Shown here piece by piece: positions 13,540 through 26,073 of a DNA stretch of 64,000 bases. Under the pieces are notes generated by a model that saw only the letters and a program-made list of their open reading frames with translations, searched no databases and had not been told where the DNA came from. The stretch is taken from positions 2,356,001-2,420,000 of the forward strand of contig CM028906.1 of assembly GCA_016801845.1 (NCBI GenBank), written 5' to 3'. Position 1 is the first letter of the stretch. The number at the start of each line of letters is the position of its first letter. This DNA is from Polydactylus sextarius (Eukaryota > Chordata > Actinopteri > Polynemidae). A program made the translations under genes and the position numbers.

Positions 13540-13740
13540 TCCCATTTGAGGCTAATCACTACATTATGAGGCTGTTAGGGATATCGTTGCTGTGCCCCCC
13601 GCTCCATAAAAGCTCCATCAGTACACGTGCCATCCTCTTTGTCGTGCCGCCTGCCAGTCTGCATGTTTACTGCCAATTTTATTTCACTTCTTCCAATTTC
13701 AGATGCACCAGGGCTCTTTGTACATAAACACCAATAAAGT
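13540..13740. promoter_or_regulatory. Candidate conserved non-coding element
   Basis: Unique-looking sequence with TGAGGCTAATCACTACATTA near 13547 and a following complex block through TGTACATAAACACCAATAAA near 13719. No coherent coding frame. Enhancer-like by texture only. Confidence 0.28.
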
Positions 13741-16700
13741 GCATTTTGTGTGTTGTTCGGATTTGACAGTGCATCATGGTAAAACTGTGATAAAGCAGTG
13801 CACCTCCTGGAAAGGCTCAGTGTGTATTATGTCTTTGCTCCTGGGAAGGATTGTGTCACATGATGTGCAGCTTTGTCTTTAACTACATAGCGATTTATCA
13901 CAGGAGGAAAGTGGATTTTTTAGGTTGGTGAAACTGTATTTTGTTTTACACAAGACTTGTGATTGACTTTGCAGTAAAAGTACATACGAACTTTGACCAA
14001 CTTTCTACCTCAGTTACACAAACCTTTCTGAACTGTCCTTCACTGGGATGTCACAACTGTATCATAACATAGAAGTGAGTACTGTCACCTCTCAGTATTA
14101 AGACCATGACTTTTAAAGGTTTGTATGTCCTCTTTGTGTCTACATGGGTTTGAATAGTCCTCTGTATGACTCAGTGATGCACCAATGAACTGTCAAGCTG
14201 TGTCCCACTTCTCGCCAGTGAGAGTTTGGAAAGGCTTCAGTTTTCTTTGACTCTGCACAGAGCAGAAAAGCGTGTGTTGTTGGTGGATTGAAAAAGTGGT
14301 AAAACATCACCCTCTGATACTGAACTCCTGCCACCCTCAAAGGTTTCATACATATAAATACAGGTTCATCGGGGCTTAATCTCTTTTCTTTTTTTCTTTC
14401 TTTTGTTGATCCATTATTTCACTCCTGACATTCACCCTGCCTTACAGTACGTTCATATTGTCACATACTGCACACATGTCATAATCATAGTTGTTGATAC
14501 CGGAGGCAGCAGTTAATTTGAAACTGTGTTTGACACCTTGCACACTCAGCGCCTGCAGGCTTCAAAGTTGTCTGTTAAAATCCTGCAGACTCCTTCACAA
14601 TGAAGGAGCAGCAACTGTGTTCAGTTTCACAACAAAGACAGATTTAATTTTCAACATCCTGCGACATATTCTAGTCCTCCAGCGTATTCCAGTCCTCTGA
14701 TACACCCTTCATCAGGGTGTATCAGGCAGTTTAGTTTTGATAAAAATGGCCAAATACTGTTACTTTTACTATAATTATATGTAGCATCCATTTTAAAAAG
14801 ATGTGATGAACCTGAAGGGGACTGAGGCTCAGACGCCAGTTTCCTTTTCTAGGAGAACGTGGTATTGTCACGTTTCAGCGTATCAGACTCAAAAAGATCT
14901 CTCATGTGCAATAAAAGCGGATGTACAGCATATGAGACAGATGTTGCAGCCACAGAAATCTGCATTATGCAAAACTGAATTTTATAGACTGCAAACACCA
15001 CAGGGTTGTTTTATACTCAGACGTGATCGCCATAGAAAGTGTCCAGGGAGCACTTATGGGACATGAGAGGAAATAACAAGCTAAATCTGCTGTCATAACC
15101 CATTTGATTTCCTCTCTGAGCAACACGCTCACCAACGTCCCTTTTGATAAACATCTCTGCTGCATCTGAGATCAGCACATCGCCTGCGGACTGGCGGCGG
15201 TGTGGAATATCCAACACGCCTTAACATCTCCTCTCTCATTTCTTCATTCAGTCAATCCTTTTCTAACCTCCCATGTCTTTACAGTTTTCAGTTTTCTGGG
15301 ATTTTTCCAATACTTGACACAAAATGACAGGTAACGCTATTGTACAGCAATTGTCACTGGAGCAAAAAGGAGGCTCACTAGTGAAAGGTGTAATTTTGAA
15401 GACAGCTTACATCATTGCTTTTGCCTCTGTAGGGGTGAGGCTAGGGACAACAAAATGGAAGTATGTTTTGCCGTCATTTGGAAACTCTTGCGTGTCTGCA
15501 GGACTGCTTACAGTGCACATTTCCACCATTGTGCACATCAACAACTTGACCTTGTATGTGAAATATTTTACCTACTTGTGGACCTGTTGGGTTGGCCAAC
15601 ATCTCTGCTGTTCCCTGTGGCCCATGTCCCTGCTGACACATCAGCTGTGTTTGTCCGCAGTGACCGCATCAGCCACCGGGGACAGCGCTGCTCTGAACCC
15701 AACTGTGATGTTAATGCTGCTGCAGGTCAGAGGCTGTCTGGTCATGCTGATGTACTCTTGACGACTTGATGATTCAACTGTAGATTATTCATATAGGCGA
15801 CATGACACACACATTGACAATGATGACGTTGATGTTCTGTGTGTGTATTTTCATGTGAAGGTTAAATTTGATGTGAATTATTAGACTTTTGAATGAAAAT
15901 GCATGTTACTTGACTTTCTCAGGAAAATATTTTGAAACCTACCAAGTTTCTTTATTCTGGATGACCACACTTTAAACCTTGTTTTAAAAACAAATCACAG
16001 AACGAATTCAACAGTTTCATTTTGAAGGCATCATTACAGATCTGTTTGGTTGCCACAGCAGCACAAGCTGATGCGATGTTCTCTCTCAGACTAAACTTCT
16101 GTCATTTTACATTTTACAAAGAAGAAGCTGTATTGTGCAGCAATACTTTGCTTTAGCCACCAGATGTTCTTGGCAGAGTGAGCACAATGAAGCATCCAGT
16201 GTGAAATTAAGAACTGCTGTGTCTTTGTTTTCATTGAAACATGGCTACAGAGCAACGTCCTGGACCCCGGACCAAAACGGAAATTATGGCTGTCTGGTGG
16301 GACTCATGGTGGCGGGCTGTTTGCGTTTATCCACAAGGTGCAGGAATGCAGCTCATGTGTTGAAAGCTGGTCACCCTGTAGAGGGAGTTCACCTTGTGGC
16401 TGTGAGAGTAACAAGAGAACTCAGTGCAAACAAGAACATTTAGAAACCATTGTTATCAATATGACAACACATACGCTGCAAATATAGATATATACAATAA
16501 TACAGAAACATGATGCAAACATCAGACAACAGTATTAGTTGGAGATATTTCCAGCAGACACCAAAAATGGATACATCTGACTGAAACTGATGTTGGCTAG
16601 TCATTATTGGTTTTGGAAAGTGATAAGGTAAAAAATTTACCTGTACCTGTTTACATCCAAGTTGTTGTTGCAAAGCATATTTTTAGAAAAAACAATAAAC

Positions 16701-16827
16701 CTGTGACTGAAAATGAATCTGAACCTGTGATGATCTTTAGAAGAGGTGTTTTCAAAAATAGCACAATTAACAATTAACAAAAATGGAAAACAAAAAAGTG
16801 CACCTAAAAACCATCGAGGTGGCGATA
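13741..16827. other. Non-coding DNA, nothing firm
   Basis: No recognisable gene or repeat family. The 145-codon frame at 15324-15761 includes a short segment flanked by AG and GT (about 15661-15726), but there is no family match and the composition is not coding-like. Confidence 0.5.
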
Positions 16828-17035
16828 ATGATGATGATGATGATGGTGGTGGTTGTTATGATGTGGCAGATTCAGTGTGATCCAGCTCAGAGGAAGGACA
16901 TCACTGATTCACTTTACTCCACCTACAAACATTCCTCCCACTGACGTGAATGATGGATGATGATGATGGCGAGGGCGATGTAGGTGATGATGGATGGTGG
17001 ATGATGATGAGTGTGATAATGGTGATGATGGTGAC
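16828..17035. repeat. Impure (GAT/ATG)n trinucleotide tract
   Basis: Two clusters of GATGATGATGATGATGGTGG-type repeats (about 16828-16863 and 16948-17035) are separated by ordinary sequence. They look like an old, interrupted trinucleotide or minisatellite expansion. Confidence 0.75.
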
Positions 17036-17500
17036 TTTTTATTTTATTCTGGGCTGCACAGCTCTCTGGTGCTGAGTATCCGAACACCGTTCCAGCTCCA
17101 ATACATCATTACTCTCATCGAGGCTGCAGCCCCTACAGGTGTACCACCCCAAATGCCAGAATGACCTCATCCGTCCTCATTATGTCCACATCATTACACA
17201 CGCATGTACTTGCACACATACATAACACGCACATGTATAAATAGTAAACTAGGTCAGAGTATCTCCAAGGTTTTGGCTTTAGGAAGAGAGAAATTTAGGT
17301 TTTTATTTCTTGCTGTCTCTTGTCACTTTCTGCCCTTATTTCCTACTCCGCTGTCTCTCCCTCCACCACCAAACCTCTGAAATTCTGCCGCCACCACTGC
17401 TCCAGCTTTCCTCCCTGCTGTCCCTCCCTCTGCTGCCTGTTATCTGTCCATGCAGGGTCATCCATCTAGGGTCACAGACTCAGTGTGGAGGCTCTCCCAT
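17036..17500. other. Non-coding DNA, pyrimidine-rich
   Basis: Includes a C/T-rich stretch at about 17310-17450. No gene or repeat family is recognised. Confidence 0.5.
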
Positions 17501-17504
17501 TTAT

Positions 17505-17760
17505 TAGCTCCTTGTGGCGTTGAGGCGCAGAAAGGCCACTGAATCAATTGTGTGCATTAAAGGCCGGCTGGCTGTCAGCGGGCTGGGAGGATGGAGGAGT
17601 CGGAGAGGGCTGCCCTGTCAGCTGGAGAAATGGAATTTTATCTGAATGAATCGCCTGAGCGTTCAACAAGAATGAGAAGAATAGGATCTGATGTCGCTAT
17701 TCGTAGAATTAATGGCAAAAAGCAGCCAGATAGAATCAATGGGAAAAGTCAGGAAGGTGG
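17505..17760 (+). other. Candidate regulatory element or small ORF
   Basis: The region has complex, element-like sequence (GAATCAATTGTGTGCATTAA near 17540, GTAGAATTAATGGC near 17702). It also holds an ATG at 17591 with a strong start context (A at -3, G at +4). The frame runs 83 codons to 17842. Its first ~57 residues are hydrophilic and charged (begins MEESERAALSAGEMEFYLNE), and the rest looks non-coding after a possible AGGAAG|GTGGCG donor near 17756. No family is recognised. A conserved non-coding element is as likely as an exon. Confidence 0.25.
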
Positions 17761-17842
17761 CGTTTGCTTTTGTGTTCTCTGTCAGAAAGGAGAAAAGGAA
17801 TCCATGCTCTATTCGAGAGTGAAAAGAAGTCGTGTTTTGTAA

Positions 17843-18770
17843 AATGCGATTAAGTTCTTACTCCAGTAACTGGATTTTTCTTTATATTCTTCTCCTTGTT
17901 GATGTTGTGTTATTTCCCAGAGGGGGGAGAAGATGGGAGGATGGGTGGTAGAGGAGAAGGGTTGGTGGTGGGAATTTCATGTAATCCCATTTGAGATGGA
18001 GGGGATTCTCCCAGGGAAATCCTCACTGATATAAACAAGGAGACAGCTGCAGGGACAGCAGGGAATAAGGAAGCAGCAAGTAAAAGAGAGGAGAGAAATG
18101 ATGAGAAACACATTGCACAAACTGGTTCTCAGACAAAACAATTGTAAAAAAGTAAAGGAGAAGAGAGAAGAATGAGCTATATTTAACCTCAAATGCTGCA
18201 GCTGAAAATCCAGGGACAATTTTATACTGCACATAATCTCAATTTCAAGGTACTATATGAAAGCCACTGCACTTTCTTCGACATTTGTCCACCTATCTGA
18301 AACACCCCGGTCCCTGGTTCATAAATCTCTAGTTCCTAGAAGTGAAAGCATCTTCAAGTACCTGTATTCATTTTGCTCTTAGAAGTACTGTGACCTGGTT
18401 GACTGAGAGTCTAAAGCATGTGTAAGTTTATTAATATTGGTGTAGGTGTGAGCTTCCTTGTGTCCAACACCTCAGTTGGTCCATCTGTTGGCGGCACCAT
18501 CTTCTCTTCCTGCCTGTTGGTTGAATTATTAATAAAGGCCAGAGAGTGTCAGAGGCACACTGAGGAGAGGAACACAAAGGTACATGAGGAATGAGAGCAG
18601 TGGAAGATGCCAAGGAAAAAGGAAGAGGAGTGAGCTGTAAGATGAGGTGAATGGGATCAAATATTAGTTTTTGTTCACAAACCACTTAAGGCTTAAAAGT
18701 GAAGAGGTGCACATAGCCATGATGTATTTATCTCAGCTGGTTAAGATGTGCTCAGTGTTTACAGGCTGTG
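17843..18770. other. Non-coding DNA, nothing notable
   Basis: Purine-rich patches (about 17920-18170) and plain DNA; no gene or repeat family recognised. Confidence 0.55.
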
Positions 18771-18774
18771 GGGT

Positions 18775-19205
18775 GGTCCTGAGGCGTAGCTGGGGTAGAT
18801 GAGATATAGAATCTCTCCAGTGTACTCTGGGTCTATACCCCAAGTTCTCCTTGTAGTTGGTTGTAACCAGAAAACATCTAGTGGGAGCCTCCAAGGATGG
18901 ATCCTGATCACAAGCCTGCACGTAACCTCACCTTCAAGGCTAAGCCAGGCCCCCTGCAGAGAAGACTCATTTCAGGGTATCTGTGATCTCATTCTTCCAG
19001 TCTCTACACAAAGTTCCTGACCATAGGTGAGGATATGAATGCAGATTAAATAGTAAATTGCAATTAAATTTTGCCTCTGGCTCAGCTCCCACCTCACCAC
19101 AATGGTCCAGTACAACACCTGCCTCATTGCTAATGCAGCATTGTCTGTCTGTCAACCTCCTGCTCCATCCTGTTCTGTTGAACCTTCATTTTTATACCCG
19201 GGAAT
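18775..19205 (-). mobile_element. Non-LTR retrotransposon 3' fragment (antisense)
   Basis: Read on the + strand, this follows the reverse complement of a LINE 3' coding end that is very common in fish. Diagnostic stretches are ATCTCTCCAGTGTACTCTGG near 18809, GGATCCTGATCACAAGCC near 18899, AGACTCATTTCAGGGTATCT near 18963, GATCTCATTCTTCCAG near 18985, CCTGACCATAGGTGAGGATA near 19016 and TGGCTCAGCTCCC near 19078. It covers the region after the reverse transcriptase domain to near the 3' end and is riddled with stops. The family resembles Rex-type/RTE-like fish LINEs; the clade is not settled by eye. Confidence 0.75.
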
Positions 19206-20732
19206 TGGAACAGTTCATTTTTTTCAGGTTCCATGAAACAGATTCAGTGTCAGAGGCCGCTTCTGTTGTCCAGGTAAATGTGAAATCATATGAAATTTAA
19301 CAAGATAAGTTAATTAATTTACCAGTGACTTTAATGTCAACAGAATATTACAGGGTCATAGCTTTATTCCTGCTGCTGCAGCTAATGATCACAGCACTGA
19401 AACTACTGGGGAGCAATATTAAGAGGAAAGGGGCAAGTTTGTGTGTCGCTGGAGGAAGTCATCCAGTCTAAAGGCTGTGACTGGGTGCAGTAGATTTTGT
19501 AATTAAGTAATGTACAACTGGTTTTACTCAGGTGTATTTGTAAATGTGTGTGTAATATATTCGAAGGCTCAAAAACCTAATATCTATAAAACTCAGTCAA
19601 TCAAACTAGAAAACATCACATTGTTTCTTCTTACAACTTACAACTCTCATAAATTTACAACTTTATTCTCATGGTTTAGTAAACTTTGCAAATTGTAATT
19701 TTAAGAAGTGTTCAGTGAATCAAGTTGTTAGTATAAAAAAAAAAAAATGCATTTGCTTTAGTGTTTTTCCCCAGAGGTGTGTGACCGATGCTGGCATTGT
19801 GCCTCACTGTGGATCTGAGTATCTGGTATCACAGATGTGTGTGTTTGTCGCAGCTGTGTGTTCTGATCACCTCTGGTATGGAGCTGTCACTGAGCAGCCT
19901 GAGACAGCAGACAGATGGGGAAGGAGGGAGCCGTCTGTACAGAACATGTCAACAGCAGCAGCCAGCAGAGTCCCATTAGGTGCTCAGGTGCTTTAAATAG
20001 TACGGAGACTCTATTGTGGGTGGACAAAAAAAAAAAAATCCTGCCAAAACAATGTTCCTACTTTATATGTCAGCAAAGATCCAAGTGAGATAGATTAGAG
20101 GTCACAGCTCACGTCAATCAAAATATGTGTTACAACTGACCTGAACTGACCTTGGTTTTACACACTTCTAAAAAGCCAGAGAACTGGAGGAAATGATTAA
20201 TATTGTCCAGTTTGGGTCTTTGCAAATGCTAATCAGAAAAAAAAAAACCTTTGATACATTCATAGATTTATTTCATAGTCACCTGACTCCCTGAGATGTG
20301 GTTCAAGAGATTAAGCCTCAGACTACATTCAGGAAAACTTGTTATTATCCATTTACACTTTGTCACAACTTCCATTACCAAGATAGGAAATGTAATATGA
20401 TTAGATGTATCTTGGTTTTCTCATGCTAGATGTTCACATGGTGACTGGTTAACTGTAGCTAGACTGTTAACAGCTAACCAGAGATGAAGGTAGACTCATG
20501 GGATGATTGTCGTGGTCGGACCCGGAGTGATGCTCTCTTTAATTACCATGGTGACACTCACCAACACCCGCAGTGTTTGCACTGATCCAGGACCAGCTAA
20601 CCACCATGAAAAGCACTGTCTGACTATAACCAAAATCAGCCAATGCATCTTCAAATCTTCACACCAACGCATAAATGCAGTATTTAGAGCAGTCTCCTCT
20701 TACGATCAAGTCAGACTCATTTCCATTTTAAG
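19206..20732. other. Non-coding DNA, nothing notable
   Basis: AT-rich DNA with A-runs at 19735-19747 and about 20027-20038. No gene is recognised. Confidence 0.55.
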
Positions 20733-20782
20733 TAACAAACATTTAGGCTGCCGATAATTATCGGCAGCTTAAATGTTTGTTA
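20733..20782. repeat. 50-bp near-perfect palindrome
   Basis: Two 25-base arms meet with no spacer between 20757 and 20758. The centre is CCGATAATTATCGG. Arms match at 24 of 25 positions, and the single mismatch would form a G-U pair if transcribed. The outer arms are TAACAAACATTTA and TAAATGTTTGTTA. It could be a decayed foldback or miniature transposon, or a chance snap-back structure. Confidence 0.9.
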
Positions 20783-22020
20783 ATCACACACACCATGTGT
20801 ACGTTTGTTAACGCTGTGGAGTGTGTGAACCACATTGACGTCTCTGATGAGCTTTGAGAATCATTTCTTGACTTGTGGGTGATTAGTAGCCACAGATCAA
20901 TGTAAGGCAGAAGGCTTTGAAGCTAACTGGTTAATCGCTGCTCTCAGAGCATGTTAATGTACAGTCTATGCCTTCATTGAGTGTGTAGGAGTGTGATACA
21001 CATAAAGAAGTCAACAGCGTTGATATAGTGCAGATGAAATTCAAACAAGCAGTGACTGATAAAGAAAAGCTGCCGAGGTGAGAGAGGAGAGGGAAATTGT
21101 CACTGAATCTTAAAGACTTCGTAACAAAAAGAGAGAAAAACACATTATCACAGCACATTATCTCCCATTGTTCACAACAATGACACATATTTATCTAAAT
21201 AGAACATAGAGGGAAACATAAGAGAGGGAAGAGATGTGATGAGAAGAAAGGAAATCACAAACAAAGAGGGAAGAGCAGAGAATGGTGGGTGGTGCATGGG
21301 CCAGAGAGCGGAAGAAAGGGCAGTAAAATGTTTAATCATTAAACAATAATTTAGCCACTCCTTATCTAACAGTTTGGTCACTGATTCTGAGGTGCAATAA
21401 AACTTAATCATCCCTGTGTATGTGCCTGTGTACTTGTGTTGCTCCACTTCCCTGAGGCTCTGGGAGCCCAGTAATGGTCTCATTAGATCAGACCCCATGT
21501 GCCTGTTTTATTCCCAGAGGAAATGGCAGCAGCGGTCAGTTAACCTGCTGCACTGTGTCTGAACTCCCCACGTTAACCTCCTGTAACTGTCCATGTCTAC
21601 TGTCATTCCTCAAATCTGCCATCTTTGCTGAGGAAAAATGCAGTAAGACAGCAGGTCAAAGGCACAGACCATAAGATGGTATTATTATTATTATTAGTAT
21701 TTATAATTTATCAATCTTCACTTTTAATGTTGTCTGACTTTCACACACGAAACTGGTCTTAACACCTGCGATTAATGTCTTTTTATTGATCATAACCACC
21801 ATCTTTCCCTAACATTATCCTCACTGTATTTGTCAAAGAAACATTCATGCACATACTGCTGCCTGTGTACATTCACATTGTTTTCTGTAAACACAAGATA
21901 TTGAGTTACTCTTACGACAGAGAAGCTGCTCTGTTTACTGCCCTCAGTGGTCGATACAAGTGTAATTCTCAACCTAACTCTGGGACCTGCACTGTGAAGA
22001 TTCATATTACAACTTTAAGG
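20783..22020. other. Non-coding DNA, nothing notable
   Basis: Plain AT-rich DNA with an (ATT)5 run at 21681-21695. No gene is recognised. Confidence 0.55.

Positions 22021-22021
<1 letters not shown>

Positions 22022-22070
<49 letters not shown>
22022..22070. repeat. (CA)n microsatellite
   Basis: An uninterrupted CA array of about 49 bases, followed by an impure TACAAACACAAACACA tail. Confidence 0.97.
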
Positions 22071-22074
<4 letters not shown>

Positions 22075-22400
22075 AACACAAACACAGTCCTATAGCTGAG
22101 CCCCGACTTCAGCAGTTGTAAAAGGAGGCTAACAAGGGTGCACACACAGTCACATGAGGGTTAGAGCTCCTGGAGGCCCCTCTGCCCTCCCCACAGGTTT
22201 CCAGGACTACCTTGCCTCCACTCTCCATCTCTTCCTCTTTCCCTCCCTCCCTGTCTCTTGCTTATCCAAGCATGCTGGTACTAAAACATCACTGGAGCTC
22301 TTTAATTGGCTCTGTCCTACAGAAGAAGAAAACCTATCTTCTGTGTCTGTGAACACTGACATGAGAGGCAGACAAGGGCACACTAGTGTGGTTGTCTTCG

Positions 22401-22402
22401 TG

Positions 22403-22433
<31 letters not shown>

Positions 22434-22434
22434 T
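22401..22434. repeat. (GT)n microsatellite, interrupted
   Basis: A GT array broken once by TTT, about 34 bases. Confidence 0.9.
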
Positions 22435-22600
22435 TCAATGAGGTAATGGGCTGCCTGAACAACTTCCCTTAAGAAGGCCTTTTCATTTGAAGTTGTATTT
22501 CCCACAGACCTCCTAATGGATCTTCTTGTTTTGTGGAGTGACCTCCCTCTGTGGTGCCCCACTCCACAGCACAAGAGAGGACACTTCACCCTGTGGATGG

Positions 22601-22603
<3 letters not shown>

Positions 22604-22686
<83 letters not shown>
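22604..22686. repeat. (TG)n microsatellite, long
   Basis: An uninterrupted TG array of about 83 bases. It generates Cys-Val open frames that are not genes. Confidence 0.97.
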
Positions 22687-22688
<2 letters not shown>

Positions 22689-22689
22689 T

Positions 22690-24030
22690 ATTCAGTTTTG
22701 AGTACCTGCTTCGTCTTTCTGCTCCGTGGTGGAAGCAGAGATGCTTTGGATGCCTTGGGAGTGGGTGTAGGCTTGGCGACCCTCTCAGCCTGATACATTA
22801 TTTATCTTATTTTACTACAAACCTTTACGTCACATTATCGTCATCAGCACGTCTGCTGCTGCTGGTGAGAGGAAACAAAAACATCTAACCCTCGCCAGAG
22901 ACCTTCCTCTCTGCCTGTCCAACCGCTGGTCTGTGTTTATAACAACATCATTACAAGAAACACTCTTTTATTTTATCGGGTTAGTGTTGTTCTGTCAGTG
23001 ATTGTGTGTGTGGGTGTTTGTTTATAATATTAAAAATTGCTAAAACAAGCAGACGTTCAGGGCAAATTTTCAAGCCCAGCTGGTTGATGGTTCACAGAGT
23101 ATTTGCTCCCATCTAGTGGTGGTTCATGGTCAGCACATTTGTAGATGTTTGATGTTGGTGAAATTCAACTGCGGTTGAAGCTTCTTCAGGTCTTCAGGAC
23201 ATGACGTATCACTAGATTTACAAGACAGTTTATAAAAAGAAAGGTTTCATTCTTATTTGAATGGCCATGGTGCATGTATAAAGATCTTTCTATTATTTGA
23301 TGATGATTCGAGGAACAGCTTTCTTGAGAGAATTTCTGCATTTAAGATAGTTGAAAAGATCAATGTTGGTTATAAAAGTCTGTGTTTAAAGGTCAGTGAT
23401 CTGCCCTTCATCAGAAATCTGTCAAAGCAGCATAGATCAAACCAGTGAAACAAACACAAGGCAGGTACATGATGGATTTGGGCCAGTGAAGTGTCCTTGA
23501 ACAATATCTTGTGTAGTCTTCTTGTCTAAATTACTGAAAAAAAATGTTTGCATTTGTTTTTACATTGTACCATAGAGGATATTTTAGAACAACCATGTTG
23601 TGTGTCTAGTAAAGTGTGTTTAGAAAATTTCCTAGAAAGAATTAACCAATAATTTAATGGTGTTTTTTTCTAACTATATTACTTTGTGAGATTTCAATCT
23701 ACATAAGGATTTAATATTGTAACTAAGAACAGTTTCCATCATGCCACAGGGGCTCTGTGGCTCTGTTACACCAGGCTGCTCTGCTTACTCCCTGTCCAGC
23801 TGCAGCTCAACTCGCTGCTCTGAGCTGTTAAATTTTCTGTTTGTGCTGAGAATGCGACTGAGACGAGGCCGACTCTGCGGCGGTTAATCCTTTTTGTCTG
23901 CAAAAACAATGAGTGTGAAATCACACCGTGCCGGGATGTCTTCAGGCAGACTTTAATCGTGTTACAGGCCCACATGCTCAGGGGAGAATTTGAATGTGTG
24001 TGAGCTGCGTCTGCTGTGTGCTCATGCGTG
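22690..24030. other. Non-coding DNA, nothing else notable
   Basis: AT-rich DNA without recognisable gene or repeat family apart from the listed CTCF-like site. Confidence 0.5.
23105..23124 (-). promoter_or_regulatory. Possible CTCF-type site
   Basis: On the minus strand the core reads CCACTAGATGGGAGC, close to the CTCF core CCASYAGRKGGC. Single-site matches of this quality occur by chance. Confidence 0.3.
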
Positions 24031-24260
24031 AGTGTCTATAGTAGGAGATAATATTTAATGTCTTAATTATGGGGGGATTTATGCAAATTAGGGAATTCTA
24101 TTCTATTTCCCTGTAAGGCTGTTTTGTACAATCCAATTTAAGGACGTTCAGGGACATTTCAAGGCGTTTCCCAATGAAGTAAAGTACAAATCATTGTGAG
24201 GTTTCTGAGATAAAAGATAATTGAATTAAAGTGGCACCCTGGGCAAGATCTGCAGTCTGA
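24030..24260. promoter_or_regulatory. Candidate conserved non-coding element
   Basis: Contains TGTCTTAATTATGGGGGGAT near 24059, directly followed by a POU octamer ATGCAAAT at 24081-24088 and a complex block to about 24230. Non-coding in all frames. Enhancer-like by texture. Confidence 0.35.
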
Positions 24261-24637
24261 AATCAATACCTAGAGCTGTCACACAGTCTTAGTGCTTTCT
24301 CATTTCATATTTTAAGACATTTTGCTTGAATTCTAACTCTTGTTTTTGTCTTGTTTTCAGGTCATAGTTGAAAGGCGTGTCCACAAATGTAGTAACAGAC
24401 AATTTAAGCAGAGGATTAGAAGGAAAATATGTTACACCCGAACTGTAAACTACAGCACTCGTCAGTATTTTCTTCACACTCTTGACTCACACTGTATTTT
24501 AAAGAGTAGATTAAACTCATTAGAGTCAATTTATTTTTTACTGAAACATTAGCTGCATTCATGACCGGCACAGAGAACTCTTTGTGTTTTCAGTTGTGAA
24601 ACTGAGCTCTCAGATCATAGTTGGGACGTTTCCTACC

Positions 24638-24639
<2 letters not shown>

Positions 24640-24720
<81 letters not shown>
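24640..24720. repeat. (CA)n microsatellite, long
   Basis: An uninterrupted CA array of about 81 bases. Confidence 0.97.
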
Positions 24721-24722
<2 letters not shown>

Positions 24723-26073
24723 TGTTGTTTTAGGAGCTGCAGGTTGTTTGAATGGCTCCAGGCGGAAGGAGAAGACACGTGCTTTAATATTTCAGCACTG
24801 TAGACCTTCATATAACACTGTGTGGAGCAGACTTCAGTATTGACTGTCTGCAGGTGGTCATTTGTTTTGGACCACAACGCTGTGACTCCTCTCTGAGTCG
24901 GATCAAACCGGCAGGAGTCAAGTTAAACAGAAAAAGGAAGAGGTTGGTTTATGCTCCTGGAGAGATGCCCTCCTTCTTCCATAGCATGAGGTTCTGTTGA
25001 TTCTGGAGAAGGCTGATGTTTTCCAACACCTTTCCTTTACATTATTGATTTTGCAGCATTATTAAATTATTTTCTGTGTCCAGTTACATACAGCCTTCAA
25101 CACTGCAGACCATAACTACGGTTTAAATGTGCAGTTGTTTAAAGTGACCACCAGAGGTCACTGCAATCCATTTCAGCTGCTGTCTTAACCTAACATACAG
25201 TTTCAGGACTTTAATGACATTTGCTTTGTAGCAAATTTTTGTCTTTTAAATATGAATTACTATGTATACTGCCGATTATTTACACACAAAACAAGTGTAA
25301 AACCTGCTTTTTACCATGTTCCAGAACAAATGAAGTTGCTTTAAAGATTCTCTGGATGTTGGTGCGGTGATTTGCTCGGTGCTGTCCTGCTTCCATAAAC
25401 TGACACTTCACTATCAGGCTGAATCATAATCTAAATGATGTTTTGCAGATATTGAAATATCTTCCTCTTTGCATCTTTAGAGGAAAGTAAAAATGGTATC
25501 AGCATTTTGTCAGAGAAATCCCAATCTGTAACATCATCTAGCCTCTTGTGGGACTGATCCTGTTGACTTTTTGTTTTGGTTACACTGGACTCTGGAGCTG
25601 CCTCTACTGCCCTTACATCCTCCCACATCATCCTGTTTCAACCTAAACCCTATAAAATTACAGAGGCCTTTCTGAGGTCAGCAATGCTAGGCCTTTCTGA
25701 GCTGCAGCTGTAAGTGTGCTGTACCATACAAACATGACCTCTCTGTATTAGTGTGTTAAAAAAAAGTCTAAAGAAATATAAGCAAATGGCATGTGAAGTT
25801 GTAGATTAGAAGGACTCACGGTTAATCTTGGCGGTCACTGAGAGCAGGTTGGTGTCCAAAACAAAGCTTAAGGCAACGATAAAGAGATAGAGCTGATTGT
25901 GTATTCATGTGTGAGAGGCTGCGTTTGCTGAATCAACGTAATCTCTGGTTAACATCTCTGTCAGGAGAAAAGAATATCTGGAGTTCTTACTCAGCAACTT
26001 TAAATGTTCAGATTGTTTCTGTTATGTTTGAAGGCTGATCGAGGTCTGCCGGAGTTCAAGATGGTTTTTAAGT
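24721..26073. other. Non-coding DNA, nothing notable
   Basis: Plain AT-rich DNA. A short direct repeat (GGCCTTTCTGAG) recurs near 25666 and 25691. No gene is recognised. Confidence 0.5.
25146..25164 (+). promoter_or_regulatory. Possible CTCF-type site
   Basis: GACCACCAGAGGTCACTGC matches the CTCF consensus core (CCACCAGAGG) with one deviation from the usual GGGC. Binding is untested. Confidence 0.35.

Noticed and set aside
16135..16443. 102-codon plus-strand frame
   Set aside because: No family, no splice context and mixed composition.
22516..22888. Cys-Val-rich open frames
   Set aside because: Translation of a (TG)n array, not protein.
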